From assembly GCA_026014805.1 (NCBI GenBank), contig JAOZHR010000005.1, forward strand, positions 1-49,531: a stretch of DNA of 49,531 nucleotides, read 5' to 3'. Both the position numbers and the translations under genes were made by a program. The notes beneath the pieces were generated by a model. That model was not told the DNA's origin. It did not search any database and saw only the letters and a program-made list of their open reading frames with translations. The stretch comes from Candidatus Bathyarchaeota archaeon. Its GTDB lineage: Archaea > Thermoproteota > Bathyarchaeia > Bathyarchaeales > SOJC01. Shown here in pieces: positions 1 through 8,371 of the stretch (its first letter is position 1; every line of letters begins with the position of its first letter).

Positions 1-780
1 AACTTCTGAAGAATTACGCTCTTCTATCTTCACAAGCTGCCCTAGCATAGTTTCTGGACTGAACTTGTAAGTTTCTGCAGCAACAAAGAATAGAACTCTT
101 GATTCATGTGCAGCCAAAGCCACCATCGAAGTTCCGATCTTGTTTACAACAGCACCATTAGCGGCTACTGCATCAGCTCCAACAATCGCCTTGTCCATTT
201 TTGCCATAAAAAAGTGAGCCGCTCCGTCAACAATTAACGAGGTAGGTATTCCAATGTCACTCAACGCTTTAGCAGTTATCCTTCCTTGAAAGCGAGGTCT
301 CGTTTCACATACAAAAACTTTGAAGTGCTTGCCTTGACTAAAGGCTGTTTTAAGCACCGCCGTGACTACAGCGCTGTTGCAGTGGGTTACGATTAAATCG
401 CCGTCCTCTACTCGCCTAGCACCGATTTCACCAATGCGTTTCACGGCTTTCATTGAATTTTGAATGAAATCTGTCGCGGTCTTCAGAACAATTTGTCGCA
501 AGTCTTCCAATTCTACCTCTTTTTTTTGAGCTTCCCTAACTCTAAACATAATGTAGCGTATGCTATTCGGTAATGATACTGCTGTTGGCCGCGTGTTTAG
601 AAGGAGTTTTGCTGAGACCTCAAGTTCCTTAACCAAAGTTGAAGACTTCTTAGCTGTAGACTGTTGAGCTGTTATAAGTAGCGCTTCAGCAGCGGACCTT
701 GCAATTTTTCCTGCGCCACGTATTTTCATTCTTTTCATGTCGCGAGCGATTTCATTGACTTTCTCATTAGCTTTTAGCAT
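1..780 (-). CDS. Ribose-1,5-bisphosphate isomerase (eIF2B-like), C-terminus cut off by window edge
   Basis: The frame is open from an ATG at 780 to base 1 (260 residues, no stop), so the gene continues off the left edge. An in-frame TGA lies three codons upstream, which fixes the ATG. The protein belongs to the eIF2B/methylthioribose-1-phosphate isomerase fold. Family signatures are RGAGKIARSA (res 21-30), NSIRYIMF (72-79), VTHCNS (131-136) and VGADAVAANGAVVNKIGT (200-217). Cys134 and Asp203 sit almost exactly where the Thermococcus ribose-1,5-bisphosphate isomerase has its catalytic Cys133 and Asp202. In the archaeal AMP-degradation pathway this enzyme makes ribulose-1,5-bisphosphate for form III RuBisCO. 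The partners (AMP phosphorylase, RuBisCO) are not in the window. The alternative is an eIF2B-like paralogue of unknown role, but the Cys/Asp pair favours the isomerase. Confidence 0.88.
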   Translation of the reverse strand, partial: MLKANEKVNEIARDMKRMKIRGAGKIARSAAEALLITAQQSTAKKSSTLVKELEVSAKLLLNTRPTAVSLPNSIRYIMFRVREAQKKEVELEDLRQIVLKTATDFIQNSMKAVKRIGEIGARRVEDGDLIVTHCNSAVVTAVLKTAFSQGKHFKVFVCETRPRFQGRITAKALSDIGIPTSLIVDGAAHFFMAKMDKAIVGADAVAANGAVVNKIGTSMVALAAHESRVLFFVAAETYKFSPETMLGQLVKIEERNSSEV

Positions 781-977
781 TTCTTCTCAAACTATGTTAA
801 CAACGTCTGGAAAAAAGCTTTGCTGCGTTGCCATTCACGTTCCTTGAGCGATTAACGAGGTTCGCTGAATTGTGTGCACCACTCTCTTAAAAACTCAAAA
901 ACCAGCTATGCACATTAGTTTTATGCGTAAGATTTATAATGAGTTAGCAATGATAACTAAAGTTTTGTGGGTTTAAA

Positions 978-1385
978 ATGGAAACGGACGAGATAGCAAG
1001 ATATGCGTACATCGCCTTCCTTGTCATAGCAATCGTAGCGGGTCTAGCAGTCGGCTTCATGGCCTTTGGCGTACATGCAGACGGTGGCTTTGATGAAACT
1101 GGAGTCGCGGATACCAACGGCTATGTCATCCTAATCATGCTAATCCTAGGAATCATCATCGGTCTGACAAGCATTACTATGAAAGAGGTCACTCCATTCC
1201 TTATAGCAACAATTGCCCTGATGGTTGCTGCTACTGGAGGAGTCTGGTCTCCGCTGCTAAAAATCGAAGTATTGCAAGTGTTCTATTACATTGCCACAGC
1301 GGTCACAACCTATATCGCAGCTTTCGCAGCTCCAGCCGCAGTCATAATTGCAATTAAAGCTGTCTTAGCTATGACAAAAGACTGA
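978..1385 (+). CDS. Small integral membrane protein, four predicted helices
   Basis: A 135-residue hydrophobic protein with about four membrane segments, near residues 9-31, 48-66, 73-92 and 103-130. A polar loop around residues 32-46 (HADGGFDETGVADTNGY) should face one side of the membrane. Gly/Ala-rich helices and the motif KEVTPFL between helices 2 and 3 look conserved-family-like, but I cannot name a function. A TATA-like element (tttataat, about 931-938) lies some 45 bp upstream. A long T-tract follows the stop, so the gene is probably monocistronic. It is divergent from the isomerase gene to its left. Function unknown. Confidence 0.75.
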   Translation: METDEIARYAYIAFLVIAIVAGLAVGFMAFGVHADGGFDETGVADTNGYVILIMLILGIIIGLTSITMKEVTPFLIATIALMVAATGGVWSPLLKIEVLQVFYYIATAVTTYIAAFAAPAAVIIAIKAVLAMTKD

Positions 1386-1399
1386 ATGCGCGCAAAACC

Positions 1400-1424
1400 C
1401 CCCCAATTTTTCTTTTTTTTTATT
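1400..1424 (+). terminator. T-rich transcription terminator
   Basis: A C-run is followed by a tract of about 18 bases that is nearly all T, starting 22 bp after the stop of the membrane protein gene. Oligo-T without a required hairpin is the usual archaeal intrinsic terminator. Confidence 0.6.
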
Positions 1425-1638
1425 TCAGTTTTTCATACGCACTGATTTTGAACCAACGATCTTTACTTAGAAATATATGCGCACATATCCATTTAAAAGA
1501 CGGAGAAGTAGAACAGAGGCCCTTCCTGTTTAGACTATTAGGTTATTCGCTTTTCTTTCTAGTTGAGTTTGATGGAGTAGCATGAACTCTGAAAGACGCC
1601 GATTTGTTCTTGCAGCATGATGTGGATACTTGGGGGGC

Positions 1639-1861
1639 TCAGAAAAAAGGACTGTTGAGAAAACTCGTGAACGTGTCGAAGCTACAATAAACTTGCGGAA
1701 AATATACTTCTAAAAACGTTGATTATAGATACTGCACTTCTTTCTGTTGTTGTCGTCCTTGTAGTTTTACTGATAAAGAGAAAAGGAAAACAATGGTCAT
1801 ATACCACTTATGAAGCAACAATAGAACAACTACCGCCCTCTTTCGAGTCTAGAAAACATTA
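1639..1861 (+). pseudogene. Possible remnant of a membrane-anchored protein C-terminus
   Basis: The gap 1386-1897 has no intact gene. Joining two frames gives a plausible tail. The first frame reads SEKRTVEKTRERVEATINL from 1639. A +1 or -2 shift near 1695 moves into a frame reading LAENILLKTLIID, then a hydrophobic stretch (ALLSVVVVLVVLLI), a basic stop-transfer KRKGK and a short tail ending at 1861. This is the layout of a C-terminal membrane anchor on an extracellular protein. No start codon or full domain is visible, so I treat it as decayed sequence. It may simply be chance. Confidence 0.25.
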
Positions 1862-1897
1862 AAAAGGTCAAAGTAATTTCTAAGATTGTGATTTCTT

Positions 1898-2725
1898 GTG
1901 GGAAACATATTGAATGAGTTGAAGGTTAACCCGCTGAGTTATGTTGAAAATCTCGAGTCACCTGTCGGCATTTACCTTAGAAGAGTCATATTTGAGAAGG
2001 AAACTAGAACTGACATTGTCCTAAAGAGACAACTGTATGAGAAAATTGTTACTGAGCAGTCAGCAGATGGAAGTTGGGACCAAATATTTGTTCACACAGC
2101 CAACAATCTTTGGAATCTTGCTCTCCTAGGCTACGGTGCAAAAGATATAAGCGTCAAAAAAGGGCTGGAGTGGCTTTTTTCAATTCAGAAACATCAATAT
2201 AAAGGCTATCAAGGTTTTTTCCTCTCAAGCAACAGAAAAGATGCACGTGTGATGCGTTCAACATTTTATGGAGAATTTGGGCCAGGCTGTACGATTTTTT
2301 ATCAAACGACCTATGCGGTTCACTTGTTTCATATATTTGGTTTTGACAATAATAAGCAAGTCCAAACCACCGTGAAATCATATCTTCAGTTCTGGAGACC
2401 TAACTGGTGTGGTTCGTGGTGCACAATTAACGTGTTGCGCATGTTAATCGAGCATCCGTTAAGCATTGACTCCCAACAAGTTGAGAGTGGCGTGAAATAT
2501 CTAGCGAAGCGACAGACAAAAATGGGGGCTTGGAAAGGTTTTCCTTTCTATCACACATTTCATGCTTTATCCAGAATGCATCATGTCTTAGCAAAGAAGC
2601 AGCTTAAGAAGGCGTTTCCGTTAGTTGTTAGGAGACAGAATCAAGATGGAAGTTGGGGTAGAAAAGAGCGGGAGACTGAAACTTTTTTGGTTCTAGACGC
2701 TCTGAGGAACTCTGGTTTCATCTGA
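1898..2725 (+). CDS. Prenyltransferase/squalene-cyclase-like alpha-alpha toroid protein
   Basis: A 275-residue protein with a GTG start. It has repeats of the type found in terpenoid cyclases and prenyltransferases: QSADGSWD (about res 53-60), a second helical unit around GLEWLFSIQ (88-96), and a C-terminal QNQDGSWGR (about 247-255). The Q-x-x-D-G-S-W motif is the hallmark of the squalene-hopene cyclase alpha/alpha barrel. At 275 residues it is less than half a true squalene cyclase (over 600). No DxDD protonation motif is visible and there is no signal peptide, so cyclase activity is doubtful. It may be a single-barrel member with a binding role. It stands alone, with no isoprenoid genes nearby. 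Confidence 0.65.
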   Translation: MGNILNELKVNPLSYVENLESPVGIYLRRVIFEKETRTDIVLKRQLYEKIVTEQSADGSWDQIFVHTANNLWNLALLGYGAKDISVKKGLEWLFSIQKHQYKGYQGFFLSSNRKDARVMRSTFYGEFGPGCTIFYQTTYAVHLFHIFGFDNNKQVQTTVKSYLQFWRPNWCGSWCTINVLRMLIEHPLSIDSQQVESGVKYLAKRQTKMGAWKGFPFYHTFHALSRMHHVLAKKQLKKAFPLVVRRQNQDGSWGRKERETETFLVLDALRNSGFI

Positions 2726-2787
2726 CAGAAACATTGCTATAATTGTAGCCACAAAAATTCTGCCCTCCTCAATAATATTACAGAAAA

Positions 2788-3354
2788 TCAGACGATGCTT
2801 TCTTTTTCAAGTCCACGCAGGCGCTTCTGATGTTCCACCTGCATCCTATTCCAATTGCACACTAGCGTTGCTTCTCCAAAGTTGAGATAATACCTTTTTT
2901 GGTAATATACACCGCCAACTGCCCCATCGACGTACCATTCGCCGCCCAAGCTGATTCTACCACTCTCAACACCGCGAGAAACCTTCAACACAAGAGCGTC
3001 ACTTCTCTGTCGCCTTGTTGCAGGGTGATAGTAATCCACAATCTTCTCACCAACTTGAATACCATTCTTAAAGACAGGGACGACTTCGAAGCTGCCGGGT
3101 TTGGGTACGTTGATTCTATAAGAAGTTTCGTGGCGACACTCAAAACAATGGAGACGGATAATCTCGTATTTCTTGTCGTGGCGCAGCTCAAAATTATATT
3201 CATGACACTTTGGACAGCCAGTTGCGGCGACGGTTTGAAGAGCAGTGTTATTTGCACTAGCCCACTTTAAGTATTGAGCTTCAGGTGAAAATCCGTTTTC
3301 CAGATCCTTAAAGGCAAACCACCTGTGTTTTCGTGGTCGTCCACGTTGTGTCAT
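2788..3354 (-). CDS. AT-hook and zinc-ribbon protein, function unknown
   Basis: The frame is open from a TTG at 3414 (208 aa), but ATG 3354 gives the natural start MTQRGRPRKH. RGRPRKH is an AT-hook core that binds the minor groove of A/T-rich DNA. A zinc ribbon follows about 45 residues later: CPKCHEYNF and then CFECRH, a CxxC-x22-CxxC pair. The remaining 100 residues are beta-rich with many Tyr/Trp and are not recognised. The combination suggests a DNA- or RNA-binding protein, possibly a regulator. No operon partner is adjacent. A short antisense ORF across this gene is a shadow. Confidence 0.6.
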   Translation of the reverse strand: MTQRGRPRKHRWFAFKDLENGFSPEAQYLKWASANNTALQTVAATGCPKCHEYNFELRHDKKYEIIRLHCFECRHETSYRINVPKPGSFEVVPVFKNGIQVGEKIVDYYHPATRRQRSDALVLKVSRGVESGRISLGGEWYVDGAVGGVYYQKRYYLNFGEATLVCNWNRMQVEHQKRLRGLEKESIV

Positions 3355-3621
3355 AGTTCTCAAGATATAACTGGGGGTTCTTGCTTTTTTTGCTTTCCCT
3401 AAAATGCACAACAATCACTGTAGGAGAAAAATACAGGATACAGTCACTACTAAGCGTGCTTGAGATAATGCTTGGTGGGCGCTGCGCTCGAAATCAAGGC
3501 ACAACATGATTATGCGCGCGTGTGGGAACAATTATAGTTCATAGCACTAATATCGCAAACCTTATTTTAATAGTAATATAGTTTCTCGTGAAAACTTCAC
3601 GCAGAGAGGTTAGCAAGAAAG

Positions 3622-5604
3622 ATGAGAGAACCACTTTGGACCGCTTCCAACGCACGCATGAAAGAGGCTAACATAACACGGTTTATCAGTTTTGTCAATA
3701 AAAAACACAGCCTCAAAATCGATTCCTATGATCAATTGTATAGATGGTCGATAGAAAACGTATTTGATTTCTGGGCAGCCATGTGGAATTTTGGGGAGAT
3801 GAAAGCTTCTCGAAGATATGAGCGGGTAGTGGATGACTTGAACAAGTTCCCTGGCGCAAGGTGGTTTGTCGGCGCGGAATTAAATTTTGCCGAGAACCTT
3901 CTAAGATATAGAGATGATCATATAGCTTTCGTATTCAAAGGGGAAACCAAGAAATCAACCAGAATGACCTATGCAGAACTATACGATTCTGTAGCACGTT
4001 TGGCAAAATCACTACGCGAAATAGGTGTTGCCATTGGGGACCGCGTAGCTGCGTATATGTCTAACCTCATGGAAACCGCCATCGCGATGCTTGCGGTTAC
4101 AAGTATAGGTGCTATCTGGTCTTCTTGTGGTACTGAACTGGGTCCAAAAGCAGTCCTTGACCGTTTTGGCCAAATCGAGCCCAAAGTTTTGTTCACTACT
4201 GATGGATACTACTACAAGGGGAAGAAGTTCAGCGTTTTGTTGAATGCTGCGGAAGTCACAAAAGGAATATCCTCACTAGAGAAAACCATTGTAATTCCTT
4301 ATACTGAAGAAAAACCTGATATTAGTTCTATTTCCAACTCTGTGCTTTTCAATGAATTTATATCTCAAGGTGACCAACGAGAGATTCAATTTGAACAGCT
4401 GCCTTTTGATCACCCTGCATATATTATGTTTTCCTCGGGCACAACAGGTAAGCCAAAGTGTATGGTTCAAGGAGCCGGCGGCGTTCTTATCAATCATCTA
4501 AAAGAACTAATACTTCATACGGATCTAAGACACAATGATAGGATATTCTACATAACAACCCCCAGTTGGATGATGTGGAATTGGTTACTAAGCTCTTTGG
4601 CTGTAGGAGCCACCATAGTGTTGTACGATGGCAATCCCATCTACCCAGATTGGCGCACTATGTGGCGATTAGTTCAAGATGAAAGAATAACCATATTTGG
4701 TTGCAGTGCGAGTTATATCAATTACCTCAAAAACATGGACGTTAGACCAGCTGAGACTTTTGATTTGTCATCATTACGAGAGATGTCTCAAACTGGTTCA
4801 CCCCTTTCAGCTGAGGGATTTGAATATGTTTACCATGAGATCAAAGAAGACTTGCACTTTAATTCTATTGCGGGAGGCACAGATATTAATGGTTGTTTTG
4901 CTGCTGGGACTCCAATCCAGCCTGTATATGCTGGTGAACTACAGGGTCCAGCTTTAGGAATGAACGTGAAAGCATATGATGAAAATGGTAATCACGTAGT
5001 TGATCAACAGGCAGAACTTGTTTGTGAAGCTCCCGCTCCATCAATGCCACTTTTTTTCTGGAACGACGTCAATTACGACAAGTATAGAGATGCCTACTTC
5101 AATGTTTATCCAAATGTTTGGCGACATGGTGATTGGATTCTAATCCATAGCGATACCGGTGGAATAACTTTCTTAGGTCGCTCTGATTTCACCTTAAAAC
5201 CATCTGGAGTGCGCATAGGGCCATCTGAAATATATAATGTTGTGGAAAGATTAGGGGAAATCGCTGACAGCCTAGTTGTAGGACAAGATTGGAAAGGAGA
5301 TCAACGCATTATCCTCTTTGTTAAACTCGCGTTGAGAACCTCTCAATTGACAGAGGATCTGAAAAATGAGGTAAGAAAAGCCTTGCGCGAAAAGGCTTCT
5401 CCTAGACATGTTCCAGCCTTAATTGTTAGAGCACCCGATATTCCGTACACTTTCAACATGAAGAAAGTTGAGAGTGCAGTCTCAAATATAGCAAATGGTA
5501 GGCCAGTCACCAATAGAGACGCGTTAGTTAATCCGGAATCGCTAGATTTCTATGAAAAATTCTTTTTGAGCTTCAAAAAGAATAGTGCAACATTAGATGG
5601 TTAA
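3622..5604 (+). CDS. aacS: Acetoacetyl-CoA synthetase (acetoacetate-CoA ligase)
   Basis: A 660-residue member of the ANL (acyl/aryl-CoA synthetase) superfamily, full length for acetoacetyl-CoA synthetases (about 650). It activates acetoacetate with ATP and CoA, through an acyl-adenylate, to acetoacetyl-CoA in the cytosol. The P-loop-like motif SSGTTGKPK starts at residue 271. Later come GGTDINGCFAAGTP, which is typical of the acetoacetate branch, and the hinge region FLGRSDFTLKPSGVRIGPSEIY. The C-terminal catalytic lysine region is PYTFNMKKVE. The N-terminal segment has the ACS N domain (FDFWAAMWNF). A TATA-like AT-rich stretch lies near 3562-3580. It converges with the biotin carrier gene, whose stop is 24 bp past its own. 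Confidence 0.92.
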   Translation: MREPLWTASNARMKEANITRFISFVNKKHSLKIDSYDQLYRWSIENVFDFWAAMWNFGEMKASRRYERVVDDLNKFPGARWFVGAELNFAENLLRYRDDHIAFVFKGETKKSTRMTYAELYDSVARLAKSLREIGVAIGDRVAAYMSNLMETAIAMLAVTSIGAIWSSCGTELGPKAVLDRFGQIEPKVLFTTDGYYYKGKKFSVLLNAAEVTKGISSLEKTIVIPYTEEKPDISSISNSVLFNEFISQGDQREIQFEQLPFDHPAYIMFSSGTTGKPKCMVQGAGGVLINHLKELILHTDLRHNDRIFYITTPSWMMWNWLLSSLAVGATIVLYDGNPIYPDWRTMWRLVQDERITIFGCSASYINYLKNMDVRPAETFDLSSLREMSQTGSPLSAEGFEYVYHEIKEDLHFNSIAGGTDINGCFAAGTPIQPVYAGELQGPALGMNVKAYDENGNHVVDQQAELVCEAPAPSMPLFFWNDVNYDKYRDAYFNVYPNVWRHGDWILIHSDTGGITFLGRSDFTLKPSGVRIGPSEIYNVVERLGEIADSLVVGQDWKGDQRIILFVKLALRTSQLTEDLKNEVRKALREKASPRHVPALIVRAPDIPYTFNMKKVESAVSNIANGRPVTNRDALVNPESLDFYEKFFLSFKKNSATLDG

Positions 5605-5628
5605 AAAGAACTGAACTATAAAACACAA

Positions 5629-6234
5629 TTAGGATTCACTAATTGTGACCAAGATTTCCCCTAGGGTTACAGCTGCGCCTTCAGAAACCTTAACCTCTTT
5701 AACAATCCCGCTCACTTGCGAAACAATTTCATTTTCCATTTTCATCGACTCCAAAACAAGCAAAACGTCTCCCACATGCACTCGGTCTCCTGTCTTAACT
5801 CTGAGTAGAACAACCTTTCCAGGCATGCAGGCGGATACAACACTCTTATCCAAGGTCTGAGTTTTAATAACCTTCTTTTCAACTGCAGGCAAATTGAGTC
5901 TAAATGCTTGCGAAATAACTTGGCTCTTGTTTTTCATCTGCGCTGAGTAAGAGACGCCATCAACCTTAACAGTAATAGACGTACCTACGCCATCACTATT
6001 TAATTCCACTCTGTACGGCTTTCCACCAACATTTATGAAAAAAGGTTTACCGTAACAGATGTCCTCTGAAAGTTCCACTATGATTGACTTGCCGTCAACC
6101 TCCACTTCAAAGGTGGGTTCCTTTCCTAAATCTGGCAATTTGACCTTGCGTGGTTTTTTGTCGATAAGAAGATTGTATTCGGTCAATTTAGACGCTCTAC
6201 CTAAAGGCTTCAAGTTCACAATATCTTTTTCCAA
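5629..6234 (-). CDS. Biotin carboxyl carrier protein of an acyl-CoA/pyruvate carboxylase
   Basis: A 201-residue protein ending in a biotinyl/lipoyl domain (about res 125-200) with the biotinylation motif ESMKMENE; the modified lysine is Lys165. The N-terminal 120 residues hold beta repeats of the type seen before the carrier domain in carboxylases (FEVEVDGKSIIVE, VGGKPYRVE, VKVDGVSYS). It receives CO2 on biotin from the biotin carboxylase encoded just upstream. The two frames overlap by 38 bp (6197-6234), so they are translationally coupled. No carboxyltransferase subunit lies next to the pair, so the substrate (acetyl-, propionyl-CoA or pyruvate) cannot be fixed from context. Confidence 0.88.
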   Translation of the reverse strand: MEKDIVNLKPLGRASKLTEYNLLIDKKPRKVKLPDLGKEPTFEVEVDGKSIIVELSEDICYGKPFFINVGGKPYRVELNSDGVGTSITVKVDGVSYSAQMKNKSQVISQAFRLNLPAVEKKVIKTQTLDKSVVSACMPGKVVLLRVKTGDRVHVGDVLLVLESMKMENEIVSQVSGIVKEVKVSEGAAVTLGEILVTISES

Positions 6235-7714
6235 AAACCCTCCATTGCGACTTCGTAGCGATTTTTCTGTTAGGAATAACAGCGCGCACAGATTTGCTTT
6301 TATGCATTGAGAAGTTTAGGGCCACAACTAAAGCCGCAACATCTTCACTTTCTACCTCTCTTTCTAATATGAAACTTCCTATTCTGTCTTTCATGAAACC
6401 AGTGTGGATTTGACCTTCAATAAAATGTTTATCATCCATGATTTTTCTATGCAGTGGGATAGTAGTTTCAATACCTTCGATTTGATATTCTGCGAGAGCG
6501 TTTCTCATGCGTTGTATGGCTTCTTTGCGACTTTTGTCCCAAACAGCCAGTTTGGCTACTAATGAATCGTAGAACACGGGTATGGTGTAGCCTGCGTACA
6601 GGGCGCTATCCACTCTGACTCCAGGGCCTCCAGGTGCACGATATCTTGTTATAGTGCCAGGGCAGGGCAAGAAATCTTTATTCGGGTCTTCTGCGTTGAT
6701 TCTGCAGTTTATGGCATGTCCACTGATTGTAATATCTTCTTGTTTGTATTGCAGCGGTTCTCCAGCGGCTATTCGAATCTGTTCCTTAACTATGTCAATC
6801 CCTGAAACCATCTCAGTTATAAGGTGTTCAACTTGCAAGCGCGTGTTCATTTCCAAAAAGTAAAATTTGTCTTCTTCATCAACTAGAAACTCAACGGTTC
6901 CAGCGTTGGTGTAGTTTACAGCTTTCGCTGCCCGTGTAGCTGCTTCTCCCATGGTTTTTCGCAGTTTATCGGTCATCACGGGAGACGGTGTTTCCTCTAT
7001 GAGTTTTTGATACTTCCGCTGGATAGAGCATTCTCGTTCGCCGATATGGACAATATTGCCCTTTTTGTCGGTGAGTATCTGAAATTCGATGTGACTTGGA
7101 TTCGCCAACCACTTTTCAATGTAGACATGGGAGCTTCCAAAGGAAGCCTCTGCCTCTACTCGTGCTAATTCAAAGGCTTTGTCAATGTCATGCTTGTGCT
7201 TGACGACGCGCATGCCTCGTCCTCCTCCGCCATAAACCGCTTTTATGATTATTGGGTAACCGAGTTTTTCAGCAGCTTCTTTTGCATCGCTTACGTTTTT
7301 AATTGTATCCATGACTCCTGGAATAACCGGCAATCCAGCTTTTTCCATTGTCTTGCGTGCCACAACTTTGTTGCCCATTTTCTCTAGAACTCTGCTGGTT
7401 GGTCCGATGAATTCCATGTTGTTTCTTTCGCAGGCTTCAGCAAATTTCGGTATCTGGGCCAAGAAGCCGTACCCAGGATGAATAGCTTCGGACGCGGATT
7501 TTTTGGCGGCCTGTATGATTTTTTCGATGTTTAGATAGCTTTGGGCTGGCTGTGCGGGTCCAATGAAGTGGGGTTCGTCGGCGAGTTTTACATGAAGCGA
7601 TTCCTTGTCAGCTTCAGAATATATTCCGACGGTTCTGATGTTGAGTTCTTTGCCTGCTCTTATTATGCGCAGTGCAATCTCGGATCGGTTGGCGATTAAG
7701 ATCTTTTTGAACAT
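6197..7714 (-). CDS. accC: Biotin carboxylase subunit (AccC/PycA type)
   Basis: A 505-residue ATP-grasp enzyme that carboxylates biotin on the carrier protein using ATP and bicarbonate. The N-terminal Rossmann-like domain starts KKILIANRSEIALRIIRA. The glycine-rich ATP lid KAVYGGGGRGMR lies near residue 165, the metal-binding FLEMNTRLQVEH near 290, and the C-terminal biotin carboxylase domain (INAEDP) follows. The final 50 residues after the conserved core are unusual in sequence. A Shine-Dalgarno (agaaggag) sits about 9 nt before the ATG, and a TATA-like element lies around 7748-7758. The gene is first in a two-gene operon with the carrier protein. Confidence 0.92.
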   Translation of the reverse strand: MFKKILIANRSEIALRIIRAGKELNIRTVGIYSEADKESLHVKLADEPHFIGPAQPAQSYLNIEKIIQAAKKSASEAIHPGYGFLAQIPKFAEACERNNMEFIGPTSRVLEKMGNKVVARKTMEKAGLPVIPGVMDTIKNVSDAKEAAEKLGYPIIIKAVYGGGGRGMRVVKHKHDIDKAFELARVEAEASFGSSHVYIEKWLANPSHIEFQILTDKKGNIVHIGERECSIQRKYQKLIEETPSPVMTDKLRKTMGEAATRAAKAVNYTNAGTVEFLVDEEDKFYFLEMNTRLQVEHLITEMVSGIDIVKEQIRIAAGEPLQYKQEDITISGHAINCRINAEDPNKDFLPCPGTITRYRAPGGPGVRVDSALYAGYTIPVFYDSLVAKLAVWDKSRKEAIQRMRNALAEYQIEGIETTIPLHRKIMDDKHFIEGQIHTGFMKDRIGSFILEREVESEDVAALVVALNFSMHKSKSVRAVIPNRKIATKSQWRVFGKRYCELEAFR

Positions 7715-8045
7715 TCCGGTTTCTCCTTCTCTTCTTTGCGTGTGTGCATAAAATATGTTATGCCATTACATGTGCAATTCTCATGGAAGACTTTGACAGG
7801 TAGGTTATTTTCGATAAGATGTGGGCAACGCAGCTTTCGGCAAAGGGCTGGGTTGAGTAGTAAAAGTTGTTTTGGAACGTTATTGAATTGATCTCGCAAG
7901 CGCAAAGGTTTGATCGAGAGTGATCTGGACGAGAGAAGCAAATCGAATTAAGCCAGCTTCCTTGGTTAATAACTGTGTTGGAGAAACGATCCGATTGTTT
8001 CGAAAGCACTCCATATACATGCGGTGCTAGGAGTCTGTTAAAAAG
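7715..8045. other. Intergenic region, no gene seen
   Basis: Between accC and tRNA-Leu I see only the accC promoter (TATA-like sequence at about 7748-7758, minus strand) and Shine-Dalgarno. Short ORFs here, including one running through tRNA-Leu, have no protein-like composition and are left out. Confidence 0.5.
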
Positions 8046-8130
8046 TGCGGGGGGTGGGATTTGAACCCACGAACGCCTACGCGACAAGGTCCTAAGCCTT
8101 GCTCCTTTGACCAGGCTCGGAGACCCCCGC
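8046..8130 (-). tRNA. tRNA-Leu (anticodon TAG)
   Basis: An 85-nt class II tRNA. Acceptor GCGGGGG/CCCCCGC pairs perfectly. The T-arm is GTGGG-TTCAAAT-CCCAC on the minus strand, and a long variable arm lies between the anticodon and T-arms. The anticodon stem CAAGG/CCTTG encloses loop CTTAGGA, giving anticodon TAG, which reads CUA Leu codons. The discriminator is A. CCA is not encoded and no intron is present. Confidence 0.93.
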
Positions 8131-8159
8131 TTAAACAGCAATCCAAAAGATTGAAACTG

Positions 8160-8167
8160 TATATAAA
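8160..8167 (-). promoter_or_regulatory. TATA box of tRNA-Leu
   Basis: TTTATATA on the minus strand, centred about 33 bp upstream of the mature tRNA 5' end. This predicts a transcript starting a few bases before the tRNA. Confidence 0.6.
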
Positions 8168-8232
8168 CGTAAACGTTCAGTTTTTCGAAATCCTTTAAAA
8201 CTGTTGAAAAGTAATTGTCTTAAATGATGTGT

Positions 8233-8306
8233 GCCTCGGTGGCCTAGCTCGGTAGGGCATCGCCTTGGTAAGGCGGCGGTCGCGGGTTCAAATCCCGCCC
8301 GAGGCT
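8233..8306 (+). tRNA. tRNA-Thr (anticodon GGT)
   Basis: A 74-nt tRNA with acceptor GCCTCGG/CCGAGGC, D-arm GGCCTAGCTCGGTAGGGC, anticodon loop TTGGTAA (anticodon GGT), T-arm CGGGTTCAAATCCCG and discriminator T. It has no intron and no encoded CCA. It is divergent from tRNA-Leu, with about 100 bp between them. Confidence 0.93.
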
Positions 8307-8371
8307 TCTGTTTCTGAAATATGTAAGGACCCGCAATTATCTCTATATTTCTCTGTTCGTGAGTATTAATC

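Noticed and set aside
2899-3270. 123-aa plus-strand ORF over the AT-hook gene
   Set aside because: Antisense shadow of a gene with clear AT-hook and zinc motifs; no domain or start signal of its own.
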